Part shown: piece by piece, positions 52,914-64,000 of the stretch
Layout: each line of letters starts with the position of its first letter
Numbering within the stretch: position 1 is the stretch's first letter
The notes under the pieces: generated by a model
The model's database searches: none
Seen by the model: only the letters and a program-made list of their open reading frames with translations
What the model was told of the DNA's origin: nothing
Translations under genes and position numbers: made by a program
Origin: Streptomyces liliiviolaceus
GTDB lineage: Bacteria > Actinomycetota > Actinomycetes > Streptomycetales > Streptomycetaceae
Direction: 5' to 3'
Length of the DNA: 64,000 bases
NCBI RefSeq assembly: GCF_018070025.1
Contig: NZ_JAGPYQ010000001.1
Coordinates: 6,138,001 to 6,202,000 of the forward strand

Positions 52914-52927
52914 AGGGGTCGATCCCT
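52914..52927. promoter_or_regulatory. Weak operator-like repeat upstream of iolE-like gene
   Basis: AGGGGTCGATCCCT is nearly palindromic, between divergent IolE-like and LLM genes. The gap 52879-53079 is poorer in GC and holds no convincing gene. Confidence 0.3.
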
Positions 52928-53079
52928 CAGCGGGGCCTCACCGTGTCCATCTTTTTCCCGTCATTCGTCACCCTCCCGGAACGCGCGCGGAAGAAATCGG
53001 CGAAACGACTGTTGAGACTGACGAAGGAGCACATCCCTTCCACCCCATTCCTTCCAGCGGAGAGGCCGGCGGAGAAGCC

Positions 53080-54096
53080 ATGACGCACCAGCAGGACCAC
53101 CGGACCCGCTTCTCCGTCCTCGACCGCTCACGCACCCGGGAGGGCCACAGCGCCCCCGAGGCGCTGCGCGACACCGTCCGGCTGGCGCGCGAGCTGGAGG
53201 GGCTCGGCTACCACCGCATCTGGGTCTCCGAGCACCACGGCGTGCCGGGCGTCGCCGGTTCCGCGCCGACCGTCCTGGCCGCCGCGGTCGCCGCCGCGAC
53301 CCGCTCGATCCGGGTGGGCACGGGCGGGGTGATGCTGCCCAACCACCAGCCCTTGGTGGTGGCGGAACAGTTCGGCGTCCTGGAATCCCTCTTCCCCGGC
53401 CGTATCGACATGGGTCTCGGCCGGTCCGTGGGGTTCACGGACGGCGTACGCAGGGCGCTGGGCCGGGACAAGGACGTGGCCGACGACTTCGCGGCGCAGC
53501 TCGACGAGCTGCTGGGCTGGTTCCGCGGCACCTCGCCGACCGGGGTGCGCGCACGCCCCGCCGAGGGCCTGACCGTGCCGCCGTTCGTGCTGGCCATGGG
53601 CGAGGGCGCGACGATCGCCGCCCGGGCCGGGCTGCCCATGGTGATCGGCGACCTCAGGAACCGCGAGAAGATGCGCCGCGGCGTCGACCACTACCGCGAG
53701 ACGTTCCGGCCGTCCGTGTGGGCGTCGGAGCCGTACGTCGTCATCTCCGGCACGGTCGCGGTCGCGGGGACGCCGGAGGAGGCACGGCGGCTGCTGCTGC
53801 CGGAGGCGTGGTCGATGGCCTACTCACGCACGCACGGTACGTTTCCGCCGCTGCCGTCCGCCGAGCGGGTCGAGTCGCTGACGCCGGCGATGACGGAGAA
53901 GGAGCGGGGCTTCTACGAGGCCGGGCTCCTGGGTCATGTCGCCGGGACCGAGGAGCAGGTCGCCCATGAGCTGGCGACGGTGATCAAGGAGACCTCCGCG
54001 GACGAGGTGCTGGTCACGACCAGTACGTACGACCGGGCGGGGCTGGTGGACTCGTTCCGGCGGTTGGCGCGGGTCGTGGGGCTGCGGCCCGTGTGA
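53080..54096 (+). CDS. LLM-class flavin-dependent oxidoreductase (bacterial-luciferase-like)
   Basis: A 338-residue LLM protein of the luciferase-like monooxygenase class. Typical blocks are RLARELEGLGYHRIWVSEHHG, SAPTVLAAAVAAATRSIRVGTGGVMLPNHQPLVVAEQFGVLESLFPGRIDMGLGRSVG and AGTEEQVAHELATVIKETSADEVLVTT. It uses FMN (or F420). ATG at 53080 follows a GGAGA site. It stands alone before the UvrA-like gene. The substrate is unknown. Confidence 0.93.
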   Translation: MTHQQDHRTRFSVLDRSRTREGHSAPEALRDTVRLARELEGLGYHRIWVSEHHGVPGVAGSAPTVLAAAVAAATRSIRVGTGGVMLPNHQPLVVAEQFGVLESLFPGRIDMGLGRSVGFTDGVRRALGRDKDVADDFAAQLDELLGWFRGTSPTGVRARPAEGLTVPPFVLAMGEGATIAARAGLPMVIGDLRNREKMRRGVDHYRETFRPSVWASEPYVVISGTVAVAGTPEEARRLLLPEAWSMAYSRTHGTFPPLPSAERVESLTPAMTEKERGFYEAGLLGHVAGTEEQVAHELATVIKETSADEVLVTTSTYDRAGLVDSFRRLARVVGLRPV

Positions 54097-54142
54097 GTGT
54101 CGCATCGGGGCGGCCTGGGCTGTGGGGTGTCTGCGGGCCGTC

Positions 54143-54174
54143 CGTGGCTGGTCGCGCGGTTCCCCGCGCCCCTT
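54143..54174. repeat. Dispersed intergenic element, copy 5
   Basis: GTGGCTGGTCGCGCGGTTCC and CCGCGCCCCTT lies 47 bp after the LLM stop. It matches the inverse orientation of copies 1-3. Confidence 0.7.
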
Positions 54175-54242
54175 ACGGGCGCGCCCTGCCGCACCGTGCA
54201 TCATCGGTACTGCCCCGCTCGCCGTACCTCTGGAGTCACCCC

Positions 54243-56605
<2,363 letters not shown>

Positions 56606-56618
<13 letters not shown>

Positions 56619-58126
56619 GCCTGGCGCAGCTTGGACTTGGCCAGTTTGCCCGTGGGTGTGCGCGGCAGGGCGTCCGTGAAGTCCACGCTGCGGGGTGCCT
56701 TGTAGTGGGCGATGCGGTCGCGGACGAAGTCGAGGAGTTCGCGGGCCAGTCGCGGTCCGGGGGTCGCGCCGGGGGCCGGCTGGACGACGGCCTTGACCGC
56801 CTCGCCCATCTCCGGGTCCGGTACGCCGACGACCGCCACGTCGGCGACCTGGGGGTGCAGGGTGAGGCAGTCCTCGATCTCCTGCGGGTAGATGTTCACG
56901 CCGCCGGAGATGATGGTGAACGCGCGGCGGTCGGTGAGGAAGAGGTAGCCGTCCTCGTCGACGTGCCCGATGTCCCCGGTGGTCGTCCAGTTGGGGTGTT
57001 CGGGGTGCTGCGCCTGCCGGGTGCGGGCCTCGTCGTTGTGGTAGCGGAACGGGAGTTCGTCGCGCTCGAAGTACACGGTCCCGGTCTCGCCCACGGGCAG
57101 TACTTTGCCGTCGTCGTCGCAGATCCGCAGCTCGCCGAGGAAGCCGCCGCGGCCCACCGTCCCGGGCTTGCGCAGCCACTCCTCGGGACCGACGAAGGTG
57201 ATCCCGTTGGCCTCGGTCGCCGAGTAGTACTCGTACAGGACGGGTCCCCACCAGTCCATCATCCGGCGTTTGACCTCGACGGGGCAGGGTGCGGCGGCGT
57301 GGACGGCGACCCTCGTCGACGACACGTCGTACGCGTCGCGCACCTCGTCCGGCAGCTTCAGCATCCGTACGAACATGGTGGGCACCCACTGGCTGTGCGT
57401 GATCCGGTGCTGTTCGATCGCGGCCAACGCGGCGCGCGGGTCGAAGGAGTCGAGGGAGTTCATGAGGACGACCGTGCCGCCGGTCGCGGTCACCACGAAG
57501 CTGAAGCGCAGGGGCGCCGCGTGGTACAGCGGGGCCGGGCAGAGGTAGACGGTGTCCTCGCCGAAGCCGTACATGGGCTGGAAGAGCAGTTGGTACATGC
57601 TCATCTCCTCGCGGACGTCCCCCTCGGGGAGCGTCGGCGCGATGCCTTTGGGCAGGCCCGTGGTGCCGGAGGAGTAGAGCATGTCGACGCCTCGCGGCTG
57701 ATGGGCCGGTGGTTCGGGTGAGGCACCGGCGAGGGCCCGCTCGTACGAGCCGTCGTCGAAGTTCAGATGCAGTGCGGTGTCCGGCGCCAACTCGCGCACA
57801 GCGCGTCCGAGTTCGGCGAGGGGGGCCGAGACGATGAGCGCCCTCGCCCCGCAGTCGCGGACGATGTAGGCGGCCTCGTCGGCGGTCAGGTGGTGATTGA
57901 CCACGGTCAGGTAGAAGCCGGAGCGCAGCGCCGCCCAGTAGACCTCCAGGACGCGCGGGTCGTTGTCGGCGAGGAGCGCCAGATGGTCGCCGACGCGCAG
58001 TCCGGCGGACCGCAGATGGTCGGCGAGCCGCAGGGAGCGGTCCTCCAACCGGCCGTAGGTGAGGGTACGGCCGCCGTCGGCGGTGACGACGGCCGTCCTG
58101 GCGGGGTCGTACGCTCCGGGGTACAT
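56606..58126 (-). CDS. AMP-dependent acyl-CoA synthetase
   Basis: A 506-residue ANL enzyme that activates a fatty or aromatic acid with ATP and joins it to CoA. Motifs are YSSGTTGLPKG (P-loop), YEYYSATEA, TGDIGHVDEDGYLFLTDR and the catalytic Lys in RTPTGKLAKSKLR. The ATG at 58126 begins MYPGAY, the usual start of this subgroup. It is convergent with the UvrA-type gene. The substrate class is not decided by sequence. It precedes the acyltransferase pair, suggesting lipid metabolism. Confidence 0.93.
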
Positions 58127-58159
58127 GCGGGGACGGTACCCCGGTTAGGTGACGGTCCG

Positions 58160-59233
58160 TCAGAGGTGTGCGTGCGCTTCCGTGTGCACGCGAGCGCGGG
58201 TGACCGGGTGCACGGCACAGCCGGAGTGGACGGCGACCGTTTCGGCGGCGCGGGCGAGGGTCCGCCGGTCGGGGGCGGAGCCCGGCGGGAGCACCGGCCC
58301 GACCCGCACCTCGGCTACGAGGTCGCGGGCCGACACGACCCGCCACACCGAGGTGAGCAGCGAGTCGCTGCCCACGAACGCGGGTGCGGTGCTCACCGCG
58401 CCCCCGTCGTACCGGTAGTGCAGGCGCACCGGCTGGACGGCGGCGTCGGCGTCGAGGGCGGCCTGGAAGGCGGCCCGGCGGAACCGGCCCTGGGCCCGGC
58501 CGCACCAGGTGCTCCCCTCGGGAAAGACCACGACCGCCCCGCCGGCGCGCAGGGACCGCGCGATCCGCCCGACCGTCTCGGGCAGCGCGCGCAGCCGGTC
58601 GCGGTCGATGAACAGCGCGCCGCTGCTCGCGGTGAGCGCCCCGGCCACGGGCCACTGCCGGATCTCCGCCTTGGCGAGCATCCGGGCGGGCCGGACGGCC
58701 GCGAGCAGCGGGATGTCGAGCCAGGAGATGTGGTTGGCCACCAGCAGCAGGCCGCCGGTGGGCGGGGCCGCGCCGGTGATCCGCAGCCGTACGCCCGCGG
58801 CGCGCACGATCGTCCGGCACCACCGTCTGATGAGCCGGTCGCGCAAGGCCGCGGGAACCCGCGCGACGGCCGGGATCAGCGCGATCCCGGTGGCGACGAC
58901 GACGAGCAGCGAGACCAGTCGCAGCACGGCACGCGGCACGGCGGCGACCGCCCGTACGGACTCCACGCAGGCCCCCGGGGTGCACGGGGCACTGGGCAGC
59001 CACGCGCTCGCCGGAGAGGTGGCCGGAGTGCCCGCCGGAACGGTGACCGGACGTGCCCCGGACGGGCGTGTCCCGGCAGGGCGGGTGGCGGCCGGTGAGC
59101 CCGAGCCGCCGCGGCGCGGGCTCGGCACCTTTCCGGTACCCGGGCCCAGGAGGGAGGTACCGCCGGGGCCGGCATAGGTCGCCGAGCCGCCCCGGCGGGG
59201 ACGCAGGATCACCCCCATGCGGGACGCGTTCAT
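58160..59233 (-). CDS. olsA: Lysophospholipid-type acyltransferase (OlsA-like)
   Basis: A 357-residue PlsC-family acyltransferase. Two hydrophobic segments (about residues 95-135) precede NHISWLD, the NHX4D motif, and FIDRDRLRALPE and FPEGSTW follow. About 90 disordered Pro/Ser/Arg residues open it. It overlaps the GNAT gene by one base (TGATG at 59231-59235) and is therefore coupled. In ornithine-lipid synthesis OlsA adds the second acyl chain. The gene symbol is an inference from context. Confidence 0.78.
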   Translation of the reverse strand: MNASRMGVILRPRRGGSATYAGPGGTSLLGPGTGKVPSPRRGGSGSPAATRPAGTRPSGARPVTVPAGTPATSPASAWLPSAPCTPGACVESVRAVAAVPRAVLRLVSLLVVVATGIALIPAVARVPAALRDRLIRRWCRTIVRAAGVRLRITGAAPPTGGLLLVANHISWLDIPLLAAVRPARMLAKAEIRQWPVAGALTASSGALFIDRDRLRALPETVGRIARSLRAGGAVVVFPEGSTWCGRAQGRFRRAAFQAALDADAAVQPVRLHYRYDGGAVSTAPAFVGSDSLLTSVWRVVSARDLVAEVRVGPVLPPGSAPDRRTLARAAETVAVHSGCAVHPVTRARVHTEAHAHL

Positions 59234-60003
59234 CACGCGGGCACGAGGGAGAGGAAGTGCCGCAGATAGCGCGGGTTGACCCGGCGCATCGACAGCAGCA
59301 CGTACAGGTCGGCGACGCCGAAGTCCGGGTCGTGGGCCGGCTCGGCGCAGACCCAGGCGCCCAGGCGCAGATAGCCGCGCAGGAGCGGGGGCAGTTCGGC
59401 GCGGCCCGCCCGGGCGACGCCTGCGGAGTTCCAGGGCAGCAGCGGCCGTACGCGGTACTCCTCGGGCGCGAGGTGCTTGTCCCGCACCCGGTCCCAGGTG
59501 CCCGCGGCGAGAGTGCCGCCGTCTGCGAGCGGGATGGAGCAGCAGCCCGCCAGCCACTCGTGGCCGCCGTCGACCATGTAGCGGGCGATGCCGGCCCAGA
59601 TCAGGCCGATGACGGCGCCGTCGCGGTGGTCGGGGTGGACGCAGGAGCGGCCGACCTCGACGAGGCCGGAGCGGATCGCCGCGAGGGGACCGAGGTCGAA
59701 CTCGCTCTCCGAGTAGAGCCGTCCGGCGACTGCGGCGCGCTCGGGCGGCAGCAGCCGGTAGGTGCCGACGACCTGGCCGGTCGTGGTGTCGCGCACGAGC
59801 AGGTGGTCGCAGTACGCGTCGAAGGCGTCGACGTCCAGGCCCGGCTGCGAGGTGGCCAGCAGGGCGCCCATCTCCCCGGCGAAGACGTCGTGGCGCAGTC
59901 GCTGTGCGTCCCGGACGTCGGACTCGTCGCGGGCGAGGGTGACGGTGTAGCGGGTGGGTGCCGTCGACAGTGGGGGGCTGTCGAGCGTGGAAACGCCGGT
60001 CAT
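59233..60003 (-). CDS. olsB: GNAT-type acyltransferase (OlsB-like, ornithine N-acyltransferase)
   Basis: A 256-residue acyltransferase. RDAQRLRHDVFAGEMGALL, then VVGTYRLLPP, SESEFDLGPL, EVGRSCVHPDHRDG and LPPLLRGYLRLGAWVCAEPAHDPDFGVADLYVLL follow the OlsB/autoinducer-synthase-like pattern of N-acyltransferases. OlsB transfers a 3-hydroxyacyl chain from acyl carrier protein to ornithine. ATG at 60003 follows AGGAGAG. It leads the two-gene unit with the PlsC-type acyltransferase, matching the known olsBA arrangement. No membrane helix is present. Confidence 0.82.
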   Translation of the reverse strand: MTGVSTLDSPPLSTAPTRYTVTLARDESDVRDAQRLRHDVFAGEMGALLATSQPGLDVDAFDAYCDHLLVRDTTTGQVVGTYRLLPPERAAVAGRLYSESEFDLGPLAAIRSGLVEVGRSCVHPDHRDGAVIGLIWAGIARYMVDGGHEWLAGCCSIPLADGGTLAAGTWDRVRDKHLAPEEYRVRPLLPWNSAGVARAGRAELPPLLRGYLRLGAWVCAEPAHDPDFGVADLYVLLSMRRVNPRYLRHFLSLVPA

Positions 60004-60162
60004 GGCTCTCTCCTGGTCACAGGCCGGATGCGGCGGAGCGGCGCGACGGACCGTGGTGTATCGGTCCGTGCGCTCCTGTTCTTCCGACGCCGGCTGACCG
60101 CCGAGTAACCCACGGAGAGAGCGCGAGTGTGAGCTTGCTGAATGCCAGGGGTGGCGCCCGCT

Positions 60163-60210
60163 CGGGGGCGCGGGGAACTGCGCGACCAGCCCCCACGCAC
60201 CCGCACCCGA
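60163..60210. repeat. Dispersed intergenic element, copy 6
   Basis: TCGGGGGCGCGGGGAACTGC, then GCGACCAGCCCCCACGCACCC lies between olsB and the end of sdhB. It is the best match to copies 1 and 3. The gap 60004-60246 holds no gene. Confidence 0.75.
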
Positions 60211-60246
60211 CCCACGACCGAACGCGGTTACAAAGGCGTCGCGAAG

Positions 60247-60992
60247 CTACCGCTTCGCAGCCTTCCGACTGGCCCGCAGCCACTCCTTGTTCATCCCGGT
60301 GATGGAGAACAGAGGAATCCCCTTGGGACAGGCGGTCGCGCACTCACCCGCGAGCGTGCACCCCCCGAACCCCTCCTCGTCCATCTGCGCGACCATGTCC
60401 AGCACCCGAGTCTCCCGCTCGGGAGCCCCCTGAGGCAGCACATTGAGATGGTTCACCTTCGCCGAGGTGAACAGCATCGCGGCCCCGTTGGGACAGGCGG
60501 CCACACACGCCCCGCACCCGATGCACTCCGCGTGCTCGAACGCGAAGTCCGCGTCGGGCTTGGGCACCGGCGTGGCATGCGCCTCCGGCGCCGCCCCGGT
60601 CGGCACGCTGACGTACCCGCCGGCCTGGATGATCCGGTCGAACGCGGACCGGTCGACCACGAGGTCCTTGACGACGGGGAACGCGGAGGCCCGCCACGGC
60701 TCGATGTCGATCGTGTCCCCGTCCTGGAAGGACCGCATGTGCAGCTGACAGGTGGTGGTGCGCTCCGGCCCGTGCGCGTCCCCATTGATGACCAGCGAGC
60801 AGGCGCCGCAGATGCCCTCACGGCAGTCGTGGTCGAAGGCGACGGGATCGTCACCGGCGAGGATGAGTTCCTCGTTGAGGGTGTCGAGCATCTCCAGGAA
60901 GGACATGTCGGCCGAGATGCCGTCCACTTCGTACGTGGACATCGCTCCGTCGGCGTCGGCGTTCTGCTGCCGCCAGACGCGCAGGGTGAGCT

Positions 60993-60996
<4 letters not shown>
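60247..60996 (-). CDS. sdhB: Succinate dehydrogenase iron-sulfur subunit
   Basis: A 249-residue SdhB/Frd[12 protein letters not shown] is the 2Fe-2S region, [15 protein letters not shown] and [14 protein letters not shown] hold the 4Fe-4S and 3Fe-4S ligands, all intact. It passes electrons from the flavin subunit to the cytochrome subunit at the membrane. The ATG at 60996 overlaps the sdhA stop (ATGA at 60993-60996). It is the last gene of sdhC-sdhA-sdhB. Confidence 0.95.
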
Positions 60997-62990
<1,994 letters not shown>

Positions 62991-62991
62991 G

Positions 62992-63699
62992 TCAGCTCAC
63001 CACTCCGGTCATCACGCCCACGGGTACGGCGACGAAGCCCGCCGTGAGCACCACGGCGAGCACGTTGGCGATGGTCTTGAAGGCCCGGTCACGGGTGCGG
63101 CTGCCCACGCCCAGGGTCTGTGCGGCGCTCCAGAAGCCGTGCTGGACGTGCAGGCCGAGCGCGAGCACCGCGACGATGTAGATGACGTTGCCGTACCAGG
63201 TGGAGAAGGTGTCGATCACGTTCTGGTACGGGTGTCCGTGCTGGAAGCCGTTCGCGTGGACGGTGCCGGTGGTCAGGTCCAGGATGTGCCAGACGATGAA
63301 CAGGCCGAGGATGATCCCGCCCCAGCGCATGGTCCGCGTGGCGTAGCTGGCGCGGGGCTTCTTGTGCACGTACTTGGCGGGGCGCGCGCCGATGTCGCGG
63401 CGGCTGAGCTGGTACGCGGAGACGGCGTGCGCGACGACGGCGACGACCAGGACCACGCGGACGATCCACAGGGCCCACTCGTAGTGGAGGAAGGGCTCGC
63501 CGAGGGTGCGCAGCCAGTGGGCGTAGTGGTCGAACTCGCCCTCCCCGAAGAAGATCTTGAGGTTGCCCAGCATGTGGACGGCCAGGTACCCCAGCATGAT
63601 CAGGCCGCTGACGGCCATGACGGTCTTCTTGCCGAGCGACGAGTCCCACATGGTGCGCGTCATGGACGGTTTTCGTTCCGTCCGCGTTGCCAGAGCCAT
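62992..63699 (-). CDS. sdhC: Succinate dehydrogenase cytochrome b subunit
   Basis: A 235-residue membrane subunit with five helices (for example [115 protein letters not shown]). Histidines in VHMLGN, VAHAVSA, WHILDL and LHVQHG are the likely haem b ligands. ATG at 63699 gives [11 protein letters not shown]. It opens the sdhCAB operon and is divergent from a LysR gene. Confidence 0.93.
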   Translation of the reverse strand: MALATRTERKPSMTRTMWDSSLGKKTVMAVSGLIMLGYLAVHMLGNLKIFFGEGEFDHYAHWLRTLGEPFLHYEWALWIVRVVLVVAVVAHAVSAYQLSRRDIGARPAKYVHKKPRASYATRTMRWGGIILGLFIVWHILDLTTGTVHANGFQHGHPYQNVIDTFSTWYGNVIYIVAVLALGLHVQHGFWSAAQTLGVGSRTRDRAFKTIANVLAVVLTAGFVAVPVGVMTGVVS

Positions 63700-63758
63700 G
63701 CGCTCGACGCTACGGCCGCCGGGGTCGATCGGTCCAAGACATGGTCCGGCTCGTTTCC

Positions 63759-63773
63759 ATAGGTGATGCCTAT
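63759..63773. promoter_or_regulatory. Candidate LysR operator ATAGG-N5-CCTAT
   Basis: ATAGGTGATGCCTAT is a perfect inverted repeat around TGATG, the T-N11-A-type length. It lies in the 94-bp gap between the divergent sdhC and lysR genes, 20 bp before the LysR start. Confidence 0.7.
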
Positions 63774-63793
63774 CGTGGACGTACGATGGGGGC

Positions 63794-64000
63794 ATGCAGT
63801 TCCAGCAGCTCCAGTACTTCGTGGCCGTCGCCGAGACCCGGCATTTCACCCGGGCCGCCGAGGTGGTCCATGTGGCCCAGCCGTCGCTCTCCCAGCAGAT
63901 CAAGGCGCTGGAGCGGGAGTTGGGGGCCGATCTCTTCCTCCGGGCGCGGGGGAACATCACGCTCACGGACGCCGGGGAGGCGCTGCTGCCGCTGGCCCGG
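63794..64000 (+). CDS. LysR family regulator, 5' part (cut by window end)
   Basis: An open frame runs from ATG 63794 to the window end, 69 codons: [48 protein letters not shown], the LysR DNA-binding domain. It is divergent from sdhCAB with a LysR-type operator between, so it probably controls that operon. The ligand domain is outside the window. Confidence 0.9.
   Translation, partial: MQFQQLQYFVAVAETRHFTRAAEVVHVAQPSLSQQIKALERELGADLFLRARGNITLTDAGEALLPLAR

Noticed and set aside
52892..53083. 63-residue reading ahead of the LLM gene with ATGA overlap
   Set aside because: No ribosome site, composition unlike coding DNA, and no recognisable sequence; probably leader DNA.

Overview
The window is high-GC DNA (third codon positions almost all G/C, GTG starts, ATGA/GTGA stop-start overlaps, AGGAGG-type ribosome sites) with gene families typical of Streptomyces: F420/flavin-dependent oxidoreductases, ergothioneine synthesis, I36 inhibitors, YtrA-type GntR regulators and a type-B succinate dehydrogenase. 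I read it as a Streptomyces (or close relative) chromosomal segment. I see no tRNA, rRNA, CRISPR, insertion sequence, phage or polyketide/NRPS genes. The annotation follows the coding frame that carries recognisable motifs; antisense long ORFs produced by the high GC content were discarded.

Layout. 1-3408: the end of rhamnulokinase, then lutABC for lactate oxidation. 3431-7969: an OpuC-like betaine/choline ABC importer, with the ATPase on the plus strand and permeases plus binding protein on the minus strand, separated by an unknown membrane protein. 8191-10983: a membrane-anchored AA10 lytic polysaccharide monooxygenase, a lone squalene/phytoene-synthase-like enzyme and an alpha/beta hydrolase. 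11190-16461: MerR regulator, old yellow enzyme, an unusual flavin/ferredoxin fusion reductase, a siderophore-interacting protein and TetR. 16440-20690: a truncated SDR remnant beside an 11-copy TTCGGC array, a YtrA-type regulator with its membrane protein, and two unrecognised proteins. 20816-26506: quinone-reductase-like dehydrogenase and LysR, a NarL-type two-component system, an I36-type secreted inhibitor and a lipoprotein.

26521-34321: pirin, a TPR protein, PepSY membrane protein, peptide deformylase, disulfide oxidoreductase/thioredoxin divergent pair, LacI and TetR regulators. 34440-41092: FMN reductase, an LLM enzyme, amidase, a short beta protein plus flotillin, and a MazF/PemK-like protein facing a microbial PARG-type macrodomain enzyme. 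41351-46247: egtA-egtB-egtC-egtD for ergothioneine, then dodecin. 46396-52878: HAD phosphatase, TauE/SafE permease and an inositol/sugar-type catabolic island (LacI regulator, SDR, two Gfo/Idh/MocA dehydrogenases, IolE-like isomerase). 53080-58126: luciferase-like monooxygenase, a short UvrA paralogue, acyl-CoA synthetase. 58160-60003: an acyltransferase pair that looks like ornithine-lipid synthesis (olsB-olsA). 60247-63699: sdhC-sdhA-sdhB, divergent from a LysR gene cut by the window end.

Regulatory DNA is unusually legible. A doubled GGACCNNGGTCC operator sits between a TetR gene and an FMN reductase. An 18-bp perfect palindrome lies between thioredoxin and its neighbour. A YtrA-type operator repeat, LysR boxes, strong bidirectional terminators and six copies of a dispersed GGGGCGCGGGGAACTGCGCG-type intergenic element are also present. 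No single undescribed system is proven here. The best candidates are the PNPOx-reductase-ferredoxin fusion beside an old yellow enzyme, the overlapping MazF-like/PARG pair, and the two unrecognised genes next to the hexanucleotide array.
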